Assembly (NCBI GenBank): GCA_950295325.1
Contig: OX485808.1
Coordinates: 41,002,527-41,066,526, forward strand
Reading direction: 5' to 3'
Source of the DNA: Polytrichum commune
Lineage: Eukaryota > Streptophyta > Polytrichopsida > Polytrichales > Polytrichaceae
Length of the DNA stretch: 64,000 nt
How positions within the stretch are numbered: the first letter of the stretch is position 1; each line of letters opens with the position of its first letter. The notes below the pieces were generated by a model. That model was not told the origin of the DNA. It saw nothing but the letters and a program-made list of their open reading frames with translations, and ran no database searches. Positions 1-12,353 of the stretch are shown one piece after another. The translations under genes and the position numbers were made by a program.

Positions 1-725
1 GTGTCTCCACCAACTACAATCTTAAAGCCCCTCCGCCTAATACTCTACGAGCTCCTTTAACCACGACCACTTTGAATTAGAGGGTGATTTGATGACTACG
101 GTGGAGATGCCCTTCGCCCCGTCTTAATTGTGAAAGGGATCTTCAATTAACCGCCACCGATTACCAACTTCCCAATCCCCTAGTCAACGAGAGGATTGAA
201 ATTGTCATAGTCAAATGCTCGGTCGGGGACCCCTAAAATTTTAAATGGTGGAGACCAAGAGTTTTAAGGCTAATGACAACATCACCCATCGGGTCGAGAG
301 TTAATAGTCTTAATAAGTGCTCCCTTGAAGGCTCATAATGCTAGCCGTGAACACGAAGGGGACAGCCAAATTTAAACCGTGGGTTATATATTGGACTCCC
401 GGATCGAACTTATGGAGGTGCCTTTCGGGCATAATGAGAAAATTTAGTGAACTAATTAAGAATAAAGGTACTTTGGGAAATTTTTCAAATTTTCCGATGC
501 CTTCGCTTGGACCCATCAATGGGTCAAGGGGACCAAGGGGTGAGTTGGTCAAAGTGTTGACGAAGGAGGACTTTCGTTTTTGATTTGGCTCTTGTTTGTT
601 GGGTTAGGAGGCCTAGAGTAATTGTGTCATTTATGGGCGGCGTGAGGTGGTTTGGATCTCATAGTTGACGACCATGAATGATTTGATGTAAAAATTGGAT
701 CGGTTTCATCAAGAGAAAGAAGGGT
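1..725. other. Intergenic stretch, no recognised gene
   Basis: Short ORFs on both strands near 310-583 are mirror frames of the same DNA with no recognisable domain. The segment around 480-560 is richer in GC and repeats GGGTCAAGGGGACCAAGGGG-like text. It may be decayed transposon coding sequence, but nothing identifies it. Confidence 0.5.
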
Positions 726-732
726 GTGATGA

Positions 733-897
733 TGGTTTTTTTTTTGTTTTTGGAAACACAAGAGGCGTGTGTCCACCTAGCTAGGTTATTCTGTCAAGTA
801 GAGAGAAGATTTCATAGCCGGGAATCGAACCAACAACCACGTCATTTGGTTTTGTGTACCTTTCCACTATCATCTGGTAGTTTAGGGTCATCTTGGA
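733..897 (-). mobile_element. tRNA-derived SINE, copy 1
   Basis: Read on the minus strand this unit starts near a GATGACCCTAAACTACCAG block, has an A-box-like segment (ATAGTGGAAAGGTAC, about 858-872) and a good RNA polymerase III B box GGTTCGATTCC (821-831). It ends in a body with CACACGCCTCTTGTG followed by an A-rich tail, seen as the T run at 735-757 on the plus strand. Three other copies at 19.1, 31.0 and 51.4 kb share this order of parts. Box order, tail and dispersed copies are what define a tRNA-derived SINE. It is non-coding and depends on a partner LINE for movement. The family name is not known to me. Confidence 0.7.
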
Positions 898-980
898 CCT
901 TAAGGGACGGCGGTGATGATGATGAGAGTTATGCAAGGCCACCGGAAGGGAGAAGATTGCAACTTCTTAAACCTACCTAC

Positions 981-1335
981 GGGCCACTTCTCACATGAGC
1001 CAAGGGCCATGACCATGTAATTGTGAGGGTCCTTGAACCAAAGGTCACGATCTCATTCAAAGGTCATATCAATTGTTTAATTGACATTGATCTATGAGAA
1101 TTTGCATCAACCCTACCTCTTGGAGGTGGGCCTGAAGCAAATTCCGACAAATCTTGAAATAATATTTATAGTCTACCATGTAGGATGTAGACTTTTCATC
1201 CATGTGATTTTTGTGGGCCCTTAGATCTTCATTGTCTAGTGTGAAGTGAACTTTGACGGTCTCGGCCTTCTTGACCAATGAGAGATCTTAGAATGCAATG
1301 GTCATGGGCCTTCAGTCTCATGTGTGAAGTGGCCC
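981..1335. mobile_element. MITE family A, copy 1 (short)
   Basis: The left end GGGCCACTTCTCACATGAG and the right end CTCATGTGTGAAGTGGCCC are inverted copies of each other. The flanks are TAC on the left and TAA on the right, a worn form of the three-base TTA/TAA site seen at better copies. Internal sequence matches the copies at 11.9, 21.5 and 28.4 kb, but about 150 bp are missing. The three-base site points to the PIF/Harbinger (Tourist-like) superfamily. It has no coding capacity. Confidence 0.65.
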
Positions 1336-1338
1336 TAA

Positions 1339-1706
1339 GGTATGTGGGAGTTGTTCGGTATGTTTTTCATGCTCTTCAACTTCAACCAGTTAGACTTGTA
1401 TAGCGAGACTTGTGTTGCACAAGCGAATCTACGATGAAGTAACAAGCAAAAATTCAAATGAAAATTAGACCTCCCCTAGTTTAGTTATGGATATGAGAAG
1501 TACACCTTTTGTTATTGTTATGTTAACTGAATATATAGATCCTCCCAATTGTGCTCATTGTCGAGTGTGGAATACTTCATACGAATTGAAGATTTAGTCC
1601 GTTCTCTTTCAAATATGTATCTTCATTCCTTCATCCTCACCGAACCACACACCAATCAAATACATGTGTCCGATTGAAAAAAGCAACCAAATAACACCCA
1701 CATATC
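1339..1706. mobile_element. MITE family D, copy 1
   Basis: The ends are GGTATGTGGGAGTTGTTCGG on the left and the complement of GATATGTGGGTGTTATTTGG on the right, flanked by TAA and TTA. Inner landmarks shared with copies at 3.8 and 13.4 kb are CTTGTGTTGCA, CTCAATTGTGTTC-like and a block reading CACCGAACCACACACCAAT. The element abuts the end of family A copy 1, and the TAA between them serves as flank for both. It has no coding capacity. Confidence 0.6.
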
Positions 1707-3430
1707 TTATGTGCTTCGACAATACAATCAATGAAAAGTTGGAGTATTTTGAATTACAAAAATAAATTGTTAAGATTGTTTTATTCTATTGGTTCAATTT
1801 CCACATGAACAAGGATTTATGCTATAGAGATCAAGATCTATCACATACTTAGAGGTTTTGCTCAAAATTTGGACACTCATGTCTAGAGTCAAACTTCTTT
1901 GGTTCAATGAAAACACCAAGTACTTTATCATGACACTGGATCGCATGGGAGACTACACATGAGAAAACTTTATGAAAGAGAATTAGATTTGCAAAATTTA
2001 CAACCACACAATCATCTATGGCTTTAGTAACTAAGTTTTTGCTCATAAATCATGTTCATACTTACATGGGGGGCCATGAGATGTGGAGCTTCCTTTAAAT
2101 ATATGTAAAATATAGTACGACATAAATGGCAAGCTAAATATACCTTTCTTTTAGGAAAAAACATGTTATTGTACTACAAAAGTTGATTTCTTAAAAATAT
2201 GTGAAAACAAATCGATAGCGTTGGATAGCATAGTATGATGACCCCCTTCACACGTAGAGTATGGTTAATGCAACGCACGTGAGTGCAAAAACGAAAGAGA
2301 CAACGTTGACATGAATGAGAGTCGTTTTCCTCCATGTCTCATAAGGAAATTCGGACTAGGGTACATGCCCACTTGTTATAGGTACAACTTCAATGCAAGT
2401 GCAATTTTTACATGTAAGTTATCTAATAACTTATCCCCTAGATGAGTGACTCCATGAATCGTGGAGCCCAAACTCCATGCGTCATCGTGGTGGCCACAAA
2501 GCCCAAAAGGCAACAACACGGTCGAAGTTTGTTATCAACACTACCGAATTTTGCGGCGCTCGTGGGATCGATTGAAAGGGAGCTTCTCCACTTCAAGACC
2601 CACCTCAACTACCTCGTGTGTAATGGTTAGCTTGCACGGCCACGATTAACGTAGGTATGGGTCGTGGTGGCTACCCTAAGGTGAGTGAATCTATCGTTTA
2701 AGAATGGCCAACTTCTCTTATAATAGTACTATTTTTTATTTTAGGGTTCAAGGTTTAGGAAACTATGGACATACAAGAATTCACAAGGTCCCTCTAAACC
2801 CAAGAATGTGACACCACCTCATCCAAGATATTTGTCAAAGGCAAAACATTTCGTCCTCCACTTACCTCATTTTATTAGGTTATTGTACAAATCATCGTGA
2901 GCATAACAAAATTTTATGTGTTTAACGTACTCTAAATTTAACGCAATGACTATGAACTATGACTATGGATTGTCACTTCTTTTTAGTATATAAACAATTA
3001 AAATCAAGCTTAAATCGAGGAAAAATGAACATATTTCCATAGGATTGCATGACATGAAGTCTTAAGATCAACGTTGAAGAAATTTGTTACCAACAATATT
3101 CTTTTCTACTTATTTTGAGTTAATTAGTGATGAAAATCGTGCTACCCCGGGATACAATCACTTAAGAGTACCTATTGAAGATCATGATTCGTCTCTTATG
3201 AACTCATCATGTTGATTACTTTGTTGGTTTGTTGGAATTTAGGGAGTAAATTTTTGTGACACCTTCTAGGGGGGGAGAGTCAAGACATGGAAAATGGAAA
3301 TGAGCATTGTACACGTGATGGTGTTTTAAAATTTTATAAGCAATTTAATCTTTAATTCAAGAACATCCATCCTATCTTCATCTAATGTGACCCAATTACA
3401 ATGAATTGACAACAAACTTGGGAGAGGTAG
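1707..3430. other. Intergenic stretch, no recognised gene
   Basis: AT-rich DNA with no repeat end I could pair. The segment 2440-2650 is GC-richer and open in two plus frames for 62 codons each. The frames disagree and neither shows a domain, so I do not call a gene. Confidence 0.5.
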
Positions 3431-3432
3431 TA

Positions 3433-3802
3433 CACTAAACATTGAATTAGTGTCATATAGTATTTTATGTCACTGCGGTAATTTTTCTAATGACACTTCT
3501 CATGTATAAGTTCACAAGTATTGTTATCCCAACTTACTTTTGGTTCTTCCAAATGTCAATTATAGAAACAAAATTTGATATATTATGCATCCTAACGATT
3601 CTATAATGAAATATTGTCATGGATGATTGAAACTTGGACAAAAAAATCACTTAGTAATTGCAACATTGTAAATCTACAATGCCCAACAAAATCTACAAGT
3701 AACAAAAAATGTTAAATTCACGTTTATTGTTGGTGACACTACACATGCGGTTTTAAATTTAGTAACGATTAGAATTGGTGAAACTAAATACAATATTTAG
3801 TG
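3433..3802. mobile_element. CACTA-ended MITE family C, copy 1
   Basis: The element starts CACTAAACATTGAATTAGTG and ends with the inverse of CACTAAATATTGTATTTAG; TA precedes it (3431-3432) and follows it (3803-3804). The interior matches the copies at 18.5 kb (same orientation) and 26.1 kb, including a TTTTATGTCACTG block and a TGAAATATTGTCATG block. The CACTA terminus recalls En/Spm elements, but those duplicate three bases; the TA flank instead fits Tc1/mariner-type insertion. Superfamily left open. Confidence 0.7.
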
Positions 3803-3827
3803 TAGTCCCTCCTCCAACAGACAATAA

Positions 3828-4214
3828 GGTATGTGGGTGTCATTCCAATTTTTTTTCCATTTCCATATTCTCCAACTTCTACTAGTACATTTACTCAATG
3901 AAACTTGTGTTGCATCGGCAAGTCTAAAATGAAACACGAGCACGAATCATATTGAAAATCAGACAGCCCATGATTTAGTTATGGTTAATCGAAAGTGCAT
4001 GTTCATTGCTTTCTTAATTGAATACACAAGGTCCTCACAATTGTGTTCGATGTTGAACATGGAGTAGTTGATAAAATGTGAAGATGCAAATGCAATCTCT
4101 TTTTTAAACACGTGTCTTTGTGGTGTGTGTGTTCTTTGATCCTCATCTAATCACATATTGAGGGGGAGGGGGGGGGGTCCGATTAAAAAAGTAACCGAAT
4201 AACACCCGCACACC
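3828..4214. mobile_element. MITE family D, copy 2
   Basis: Left end GGTATGTGGGTGTCATTCC after TAA; right end is the complement of GGTGTGCGGGTGTTATTCGG. It follows CACTA-ended family C copy 1 by about 23 bp. Near its right end it carries an expanded G tract (about 4160-4178) at the place where other D copies read a short mixed sequence. Non-coding. Confidence 0.6.
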
Positions 4215-4884
4215 TCGGGTGCTGTGGACCTAAATCCGTGGGAGGCCCTAATACCAAACTAGGTGTCCGCCAAATCGATAAGCCTATTATGTACGCGTGG
4301 CGAAGATGTTAAGGCATGTTCTCATAACCAACATAAGAAGTAGGTCACAAACTTATAGTGTCACCTAGATTTTTCTTTTAAAAGATGACTAGGGTCGGTC
4401 TACCCTATGATTGGGATGACCTAGCAAGGAAACACACTTTGAATGCCACCGAGAACATTTTGGGGAATTTGCTCGGTTTTAGGGGAGGGAACTCGGTGAT
4501 TGGCCCACCATGGGTGCCACCCGGGCATGCTCTAAAGCCACCCGGGGTATCCAAGGTCCGACCATGCAAATTTCGGTCAAAGGCCCCACAACTTGCCCCT
4601 CATTAAATTGCATGAGAAAAAGGGACAAGCATCGAGTCATTGTGAGTTGAGTCCCACGTGGACGACTAGGTGGAGAATAATGAACCCCAAATTGTCATGG
4701 TGTTTCATGACTCGCCCCCTCCTACTATTTCATCACACCTTGAGTTATTTTAACTTATTTTTTCATTTATTCCCCGACTTTTGTGACGAATCCTTGTTGC
4801 CGCTCGTTTGACTTGCCACATCACCCGTTATTTGGTGTGGATTTGTGCCGTTAGTTGAGAAAATTAGTGTGGACGTGTTAGAGG

Positions 4885-5101
4885 CACTACGCCGATTGTT
4901 TCAATTAGTGTGTGTTACTATTCGGAGTTACGCAATGATGTTAACTGGTTATTAAGAATGTGATGTTATACCAAGAAAAATTTATTTTGTGTTCTATGAT
5001 GCTCAAACAACCTGTGGAACTTTCGTTAGTAGAAATTGAACTCCTGAGTAAGTTATTATCGCACTGCGTAACTCCAAATAATAACATGCAAATTAGTATA
5101 G
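4885..5101. mobile_element. CACTA-ended MITE family B, diverged copy
   Basis: The left part reads CAATTAGTGTGTGTTACTATTCGGAGTTACGCAATG in two runs and the right part carries the complement (TGCGTAACTCCAAATAATAAC). This is the subterminal signature of the shorter family B found intact at 31.1 kb. The extreme ends are too worn to fix the target site. Confidence 0.45.
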
Positions 5102-5405
5102 CTCACTAGTATATTATTAGGTTTGTGACTAAATTTCTATTTGGACCAAGTACAAATTTGATGTGAATTGCAGATGGTTTTTATCGCAACCCAAATGATA
5201 ATAGATGCAAATATATAAATGAACATATAATCAATTGAGTTGAGGAAATACTATTGAGATACACATACTATTATCCAACCACATTTCTTGGGTTTTGTGG
5301 GCCCATGAGCGGTGTAGAGCATGGTAGACATGATATTCCGGGTGGAACAACTCTAGACTTACACTCACGCTGAATGGAAATGTATCACATTGCAACACGT
5401 CATTA

Positions 5406-5725
5406 CACTAAAAAGGATATTTAGTGTTTGATTGTATTTAATGTTGTTACCGCCCTACCCTGCTCAACACTAATTTTCAATTCCTTGGCAATTAGTGTTA
5501 GATATAAATTTGCCACTACCTTCCCCACTACCACCTCCCTTCCTATGAAACATGGATTTCATATCCTTACTAACACTAAATTCAAACATGTAACTTCCAC
5601 ATATTACCATAGTTGATATTTAGTGTTTGGATTTACATTTAATGTTACTTACTTTCATAGAGTTATTGACATTTAATGTATGCGTTCATATTTAGTGTAT
5701 CAAACACTAAATACCATACTTAGTG
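5406..5725. mobile_element. CACTA-ended MITE, 320 bp, variant interior
   Basis: The left end is CACTAAAAAGGATATTTAGT followed by GTTTG. The right end is the inverse of CACTAAGTATGGTATTTAGT followed by GTTTG. TA lies immediately outside both ends (5404-5405 and 5726-5727). Each terminus is itself a small palindrome of the form CACTAAxTA...TATTTAGTG. The interior differs from families B and C, so this is a third group sharing the same ends. Confidence 0.65.
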
Positions 5726-5727
5726 TA

Positions 5728-8700
5728 GCTCCCGGCCAAGGATGAGCTTAAAGTCCGTAATAAGGAGATTCTCTCGGCACATTGATCATCCAAGAGCTTC
5801 TCAAAACCTTTCTAATCCTTATAATTGGTCTTACAACCGACTATCCGAGTAGCTCGGTTTACAATATTAACATTGAATTGTTTAATGAGCTATTGCATCG
5901 TAAGGAAAAGGAGCCATCTTGAAAAGTTGAGTAATGTTATGAATTGTTGGGTCACTTTGAGTAAACGGTGACAAAGAAGGAGCTTCATGTTCTATTGGTG
6001 CAAGATTTATGCCAAAGTCTTGGTTAGATATATTGATTGCACTAAGGATTGAAACGAAATATGAGACGGAGCTGAGTCGGATCCCATGTGGCCAAATTAC
6101 TAAACAATCGGGTGGGATGAGTCACATGTAATTTGGTGTTTATCATTTCCATGTTTTATGTAGCCACCAAATACAATCTAGCCTTTTTCATCCTTGTGTG
6201 ATTGCTTGAAGTAAGGAATCCATCAAAATTTGGTGTTGTTAAATTATTACTAAGAAACATGCATGCTTGATTTGGCTTATTGAATGCAAGAAGTGTAATT
6301 TTAATTTACCTTAGTTATGCTATTGCTGAGGTTTAGTGTGAGCCACACTACAATTGACATGTGGCCCACATTAATTCCATACACTTTCACTCCTTAAGCC
6401 ACACTTACGGTAGTGTGGCTTGTAATTTTGTATTTGAACAAGATATGTGGGGGGGGGGGGCTTGACACTAGATAGTGTGAGAGCTCCAATGGAGAGCTAT
6501 TTTTGGATTGGAAATATTTCATCCAAAGCTCTTATTAACCCTTAAATTGGATTGGAAGCATATTAACCCTTAAATGCCAAGAGGCTCATATTGGGTCTCT
6601 CCATGCCCCAAAACATGTATTTGAGCTATGTGTCTCTTCATTTTTAGTTGGTGGTGTCAAAACCGACCATATTTAGAATTGACTTACTCGTAACGTTTAC
6701 TTTCTGAATATGTTCAACACCTTGATGTTACCGAGAATTCAAGTTCAAACATGTCGCCCGAGTGCACTTGGATGCAAATACATACATTGTATTCTGAGCA
6801 TCATTGTCAAGTATAAGTATATTTTTATTTTCTCCTTGACATAAGACAATGTGGTATATAAAGTTTCAAACCTATAAATATGTAGGATATGATTTGTGAC
6901 CTTGGTGAGGCATGTATAAATTGTGTACGTGGTTGTATATTAAGACCATGTGTACTTTAAGGGCTAACCGATCTTCACACTTATAATTTTTTTCAACAAG
7001 TGTATACCAATACAAAAATTGTCTTAAACAAAGAAGATTTCATGACAAGCCAAAGCTTGCTTAGAAGCTCGTGCCGCTTGGCCCAGGGGGGCACAAATTG
7101 AAAATGTGTATTCTCAACAATCCTAAGGTGCACTTGCGCACCCTAGAGAGACCGAGAGCTTAGAGTTTGAGAGCTTGAAGTAAGCTTGAAGAATGAGGTC
7201 TCCTTGTGTGCAAGAAGAGCATTACTCACTCTATTTCACTCAAATACACTCGACCTTTCAACTTGAGAGCTTTAACTTTTTTTATCGGGCTTACAATGCT
7301 TAGATTTCAGCATTGATGCATCCCATATGGAATGAACATGATAAGCTTTGAATAAATCCTCACAATACTTCAATCAAAGTTTAGATTATTAAGAGACCTC
7401 ATTGCGAGTGCTTTAGAATGTCAAGTGTTCCAACTCTCATATTGTGGGCCCCAAGCCAATGGAATGTCAATTTTTTTTTAACACACCATGAATCCCCGTT
7501 TGGTTGCCCGCCCCATCCTGACATCTCACTTGAGCATGATCATTTTACACTTGCTATGCTCTTAGTAGTTTGATATTGGTAGCAAGGTTGTCAAATCACG
7601 ATTTTAAACTTCCCAAAAGTGCAAGTTTAAGTGCTTAATTTGAGCTCCAATACAATTGAAGGTTTCTATTAGGAATTGTTTGAAATTATTTAGAGCATTC
7701 ATAGACATGCCACATGGGGTCCATCGACATACCATCTACGCATCGGCAACCCGGTAAAAAACTGAACTCTTGATATTTCAAGTGGAATTGAGTGAAGAAG
7801 CTTGATTGAGAGGCTCTCGGCCAATGAAAAAGGCTCCTTTTGTGGGGCCCTCAATCTTTGACCCTCAACCTCCCTAGTGTAAATTGGACCTTAATGTGAC
7901 CACAAATGGTTTTGTCCTTGAGATATTACCTTTGGTCTGAAGCAAAGTCTACCGTTGGTGTGGAAACACCAACATGAAACAAACTCTTTGACTGACAACC
8001 AGTCAAAATCACTCTCTTGAGAGTAGTTGAAGGGGCGTTGCCTACCTATCAAAAGGTGGAGCAAAAACACAAGGTCAACACTATATTGTTTGTAGTTGTT
8101 TCTTTGGACATATGTTATAGTGGTCCAATATACCTATAAAAGATCAATTCTATGCACAAAACTAATTCAAACCACTACAACAAAAAGAATTTGCAATGGG
8201 TTTTGTTAATTTGTTCCAATAACAAACAACCAGACAAAAAAATTTACAAAACAACTATGATTGAAGACAACAAAATTGTAAAAATGAATAATTGATCTTC
8301 GACCGACACAAATGACAATGTTCAACTTATTTATGAATGTTATGCAAAACTTCAAGTTCGATAATAAATTAGATGATAACCTAGTGATGCAATATGGAAG
8401 TTTGTAGCATTTGACTTCTACTTTGTAACAATAAGACAACTCAAAAGTCGAGTACTTAGTAGTTCCACCATATTTATTCACTTACTCCCTAGAATTTTCA
8501 AGCTAAATTAGTTTGGTCCTTGGTCCTTGGTCCTTGGGTGAATCTTTAATTGCAACCGCCCGGCTTAATACAAAATGTCAACCCACAACCTAACCACCCT
8601 TATTAACCTTGCCACCATCCACAAACGCCGAGTACATCTTTATCAATCTCCACCGTCGGATTTTCCGTTTGGCACTTGAGTTCACGGTACATAATCGGAT

Positions 8701-9890
8701 GCAACGCCATGTACTTGTTGCCACAAATCTAACTTTAAAGACCTACGCCTACCAAAATAAGACCCAAAGTTTCTTTAATATGGTTGTTTCTTTGACCAAC
8801 AACAACTCTAACATTGTGATTTAGAGTAAATTTGGATAAAACAACTTGTCCATAATAAATAATGTGCACAAGAGTATTACTTCCAATGTGATACATGCAC
8901 ATTGCAAACATATCAGTGAGGGAGGGGGATATTAGACATCCTAATTATACTTACTTCCAGAAGCAATGTGGTCGAAACTTCACTTTCTTTATGTAATGAT
9001 CACAAACAACACAATGTACATGCAAGTAAAATGTCAAAAGATGTAATCCACACCTGAAGCTAGTTCTAGTCATGTCTGTCATAAAGCATGTTGATAGAAC
9101 ATCGTGTAAACCATATTGATATGTCCAAAGATCATACATACTAGGTCTAAATTGGCTTGATTCCTAATCCAATTTTGTTTATTCATCAATCTTGAAAAGA
9201 GACGTTTCTTGGGTTAGGTTTTTCTCACTAGCTATGTTATAAAACAATTGATGATAATATTCTCCTCTTAATGTATAACATGGTGTATTATATTTATCTC
9301 AATCAACTTATAATTCAAGCGATCCCCTTCTTCACTTGTAGACAATCCACTTTCAATGTTGTTAAGTTAGTTCCACCTGTGTGGATGAAGTGTGGGACAT
9401 GCCCTTCACATGTTCTCTTGTATATTGTTATAACTATAAATTAGAGGTCCAACTCAAATTTGTGATAGATGTTTCAAGCACCCCCGAGGCCATCATAAAT
9501 TACAAGAAGCTAATAAATTTGTGGTCACGCAAATCATTTCCGAAAATTAAGAGGAATCAAAACTCCACTCCCGCAACAATGAATACGATTGTGGGCACAT
9601 AGATCCTTCCTACGGCAATGTAGACAACCCTTACTTCATTACTTTTCTTATTGAAGCACCTATATTTGAGTGGTATGTGGTTTGGTGTGGATCCAAGAAT
9701 AGTCATTAAAAAAAAGATACATGTCCAAAAGAGGTTGGAAATCGTGCTCAGAATATGAGAATCGTTCTAGACTCAACAATCAATATAATCGAGGGGGACC
9801 TGTGCAACCATTCAATGAGCATGAGAATTTTCACTTTGGTATCTAAGTAGTTAAGATATTCATCTAAACTCTGAAAATCATGAGGAAAAT
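5728..9890. other. Long intergenic stretch, no recognised gene
   Basis: Four kilobases without a supportable gene. A 12-base G run lies at 6449-6460 and a short tandem of CTTGGTC units near 8516-8536. Open frames such as the 91-codon minus frame at 8206-8481 are AT-rich and show no domain. I could not pair transposon ends here, though TAGTGT-type motifs (for example around 6330-6420) suggest decayed CACTA-ended elements. Confidence 0.5.
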
Positions 9891-9931
9891 GGCTACGACA
9901 TCAATCTAGATTTGCTAACCACCTTGTACTA

Positions 9932-10901
9932 CCGTACGTTAAGGGCAGCTTCGGCACAAAATAATTCTAAAAATAGACGCCGAAAATTTTGGAAAATTAT
10001 TGACATTTTTTGCCGAATATAAAATTAATTAATTTTCAAAATTGCCGAAAAGTAAGAAATTTTAACTTCTCACTAGAATTTTACTTACACTGGAAACATA
10101 TATGAATTCTGATGGAGAGAAGGTGCTCATTTTGTAATCAAGCTCACTTACATTAGTCCACAAAGAATATGGGTTAAGAAGTAGCAAGACTCTAAGTGAG
10201 GCTTTTCAAATGTGTTGTACACAATTTTTTGGAGTCCAATTGAGCATAGAAGATGAAGTTTTATAGAATTTTGTCCAACTAACAAAAGTTGAGAAATCAA
10301 GTAATCTTCCACCCCCAACAAGTTTTGTGTCAAAATAAATCTTTATGCAAAAGATATGGACAAAACATTGCAGCCGTGTAAAGATCAAAAAATTAAAATG
10401 CGTTCATAACAGTTTTTCGGAGCTCATTTGTGCATAGAAGATCAACTTTTTTGGAATTTTGTTGCTCTAAGAAAAGTTTAGAAATCAAGTAATCTTTCAC
10501 CTCCAACAAATTTTATGTCATTTGAAGACTCTATGCAAAAGTTATGCGTGTTATAAAAATGAAGTCTAACTAGGTGCTTCACCTCAAACTTTACATATCC
10601 CATATGCATTGTTGAACACAACTCCACTCTACTTGTGTAAAGCACAGAGCATTCTCAACTCTTCACAAAATCGTGAAAGATTTATATCTTTTGTAAAACT
10701 CTTCACACAAATTGTGAAATCGTGAATAAACATTCTTGTTTACCGTTAGGTAATAACTTCTTGGATGTATGCCGAAATTGCATTATTAAACTATTTAAAA
10801 TGCCGAAATTTTTAGTAATTTTTTTTTTCCCGCCGAACACTGTTTTTTTACTTTTAATAATTATTCGGCAAGAGAGCGCCGAAGCTGCCCTTAACGTACG
10901 G
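9932..10901. mobile_element. 970-bp TA-flanked DNA transposon with perfect 24-bp TIRs
   Basis: The two ends are perfect inverted repeats beginning CCGTACGTTAAGGGCAGCTT and continuing CGGC. Both ends are bordered by TA (9930-9931 and 10902-10903). Inside each end, GCCGAA motifs recur. The middle holds two diverged direct repeats of about 170 bp (near 10220-10390 and 10410-10570), each with AGAAATCAAGTAATCTT or a close variant. No open frame is convincing. The borders are confirmed by an unoccupied related locus at about 51.55-51.65 kb. TA target use fits the Tc1/mariner superfamily, but the TIR is not one I recognise. Confidence 0.8.
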
Positions 10902-10903
10902 TA

Positions 10904-11850
10904 ATCACATGTTTCATATTCTAGGAGAAGTGGACTAAAAAGTAACCATTTAAGACCCACCCATATGTACCTTACACAAAACGAAGGTCAATCCCCCGAG
11001 CTCCCCGTTCCATGTGCCTCATGCACGGGCTTAGAGACAATGATAAGTAACATTGGGAGATGAAATGGAAACAAAACCTCCCCCAAATTTGGAGGTTTAT
11101 CAAACCCCAAATTTGAATACAACAACATGGAGTGTGCCAAAACATGAACCTCATTCTTCAAATAACTTAAAAGGAACCAAAACCAAGAATTAGAGACTCT
11201 AAGTAAGTCAGCTTAATTAATTAGCCCCTTCAATAAACAATCCAAAACAAAACCCCAAATTATGATTCATGTGTTGCCGGCGTTAACAAGGAATCAAAAG
11301 GCTTTAAGGAAAAGTAATTTTTTTCGAAAGGGCGTCAGGTGTGTACTTTTGCGTGGAGGCTAAGTTTGGCAAAATCAAATCAATGAGCTTCACTAAATTT
11401 GACCTCAATTAATTTTTGAGGACGTGGTGCCTCATGTCACGGGTCCAACGGTTTTTCGAAGCAATTTTTTTTTTTGAGTTACTTTAATCTAAGCTTGAAG
11501 ATCCTCTCTATTTTGAAATATTGAAATTTTAAGTGTGGAATTTGGATCTTGTTAAGTTTTATTCCTCCTTTGTAGACCAAGAGTATTGGAGATTTCAAGT
11601 CATGACGTGGCCTTCACATGTATTTCTAGTGAGACCTACTACTTAAGGTAGTGGGCCTCGTGACCGTATAAGAAGCCTTCCACTTCTAACTATCGATATT
11701 TGATTCGATCAAGTCACATGTTCTTTGCTCTAATCTTCGCACTATTGGGATTTTTAGGTACCTTGAGTAGTACTTACTACTACCTATTAACTTAACTTTC
11801 ATGTGTGGTTTAGAATCAAATCTTTGCTTGTGTCACTTGCCAAAAACATG
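10904..11850. other. Intergenic stretch between two transposons
   Basis: The first 45 bp are the second half of the older sequence split by the 970-bp element; the first half is at about 9896-9929. Beyond that I see only AT-rich unique sequence and no gene. Confidence 0.5.
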
Positions 11851-11853
11851 TTA

Positions 11854-12350
11854 GGTCCACTTCACACACGAGACTGAGAGCCCATGACCATTACACTTCA
11901 AGCACTCTCATTGGTGGAAAAGGCGGAGATGGTCCAAGTTCGCTTCACACTATGCTTGAGGGATCAACGGAGTATGTGAATGCAAGATGGATGTAAAGTC
12001 TACATGGATTCCTACATGGCATCAAATGGATCATGTTTCATGGTCGCTTTGGACTATTTTCAAAACCACCTCTTAGAGGTAGGCCTAACACAAACCAGGA
12101 GACCATGGCACTCCGAACGCTCACCACCGTTGATGTGTTCTATTTTATCATGTGTGAGAACCCGCATGAATAGAAATTCATTGAAATAGCACTTGGTTGA
12201 GGGCCCAGTCACATATGACTTCACACTACGCTTGAGGGTCCGTGACCACACTACATGATTTTGGGGTGTGTTGGGACGGCCTTTGGACACTTTCTTTTGG
12301 GCTCTCACAAGCCCATGGTCACGGATCTTGGCTCGTGTGTGAAGTGGCCC
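11854..12350 (+). mobile_element. MITE family A, copy 2 (497 bp, intact ends)
   Basis: Left end GGTCCACTTCACACACGAG and right end CTCGTGTGTGAAGTGGCCC are inverted copies with one mismatch, flanked by TTA on both sides (11851-11853 and 12351-12353). The interior matches the 21.5 kb copy closely, including a GTGGAAAAGGCGG block and a GGCCTTTGGACACTTTC block. Open frames inside (for example 11980-12189) recur only because the repeat recurs. A Tourist-like MITE of PIF/Harbinger type is the best reading. Confidence 0.8.
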
Positions 12351-12353
12351 TTA

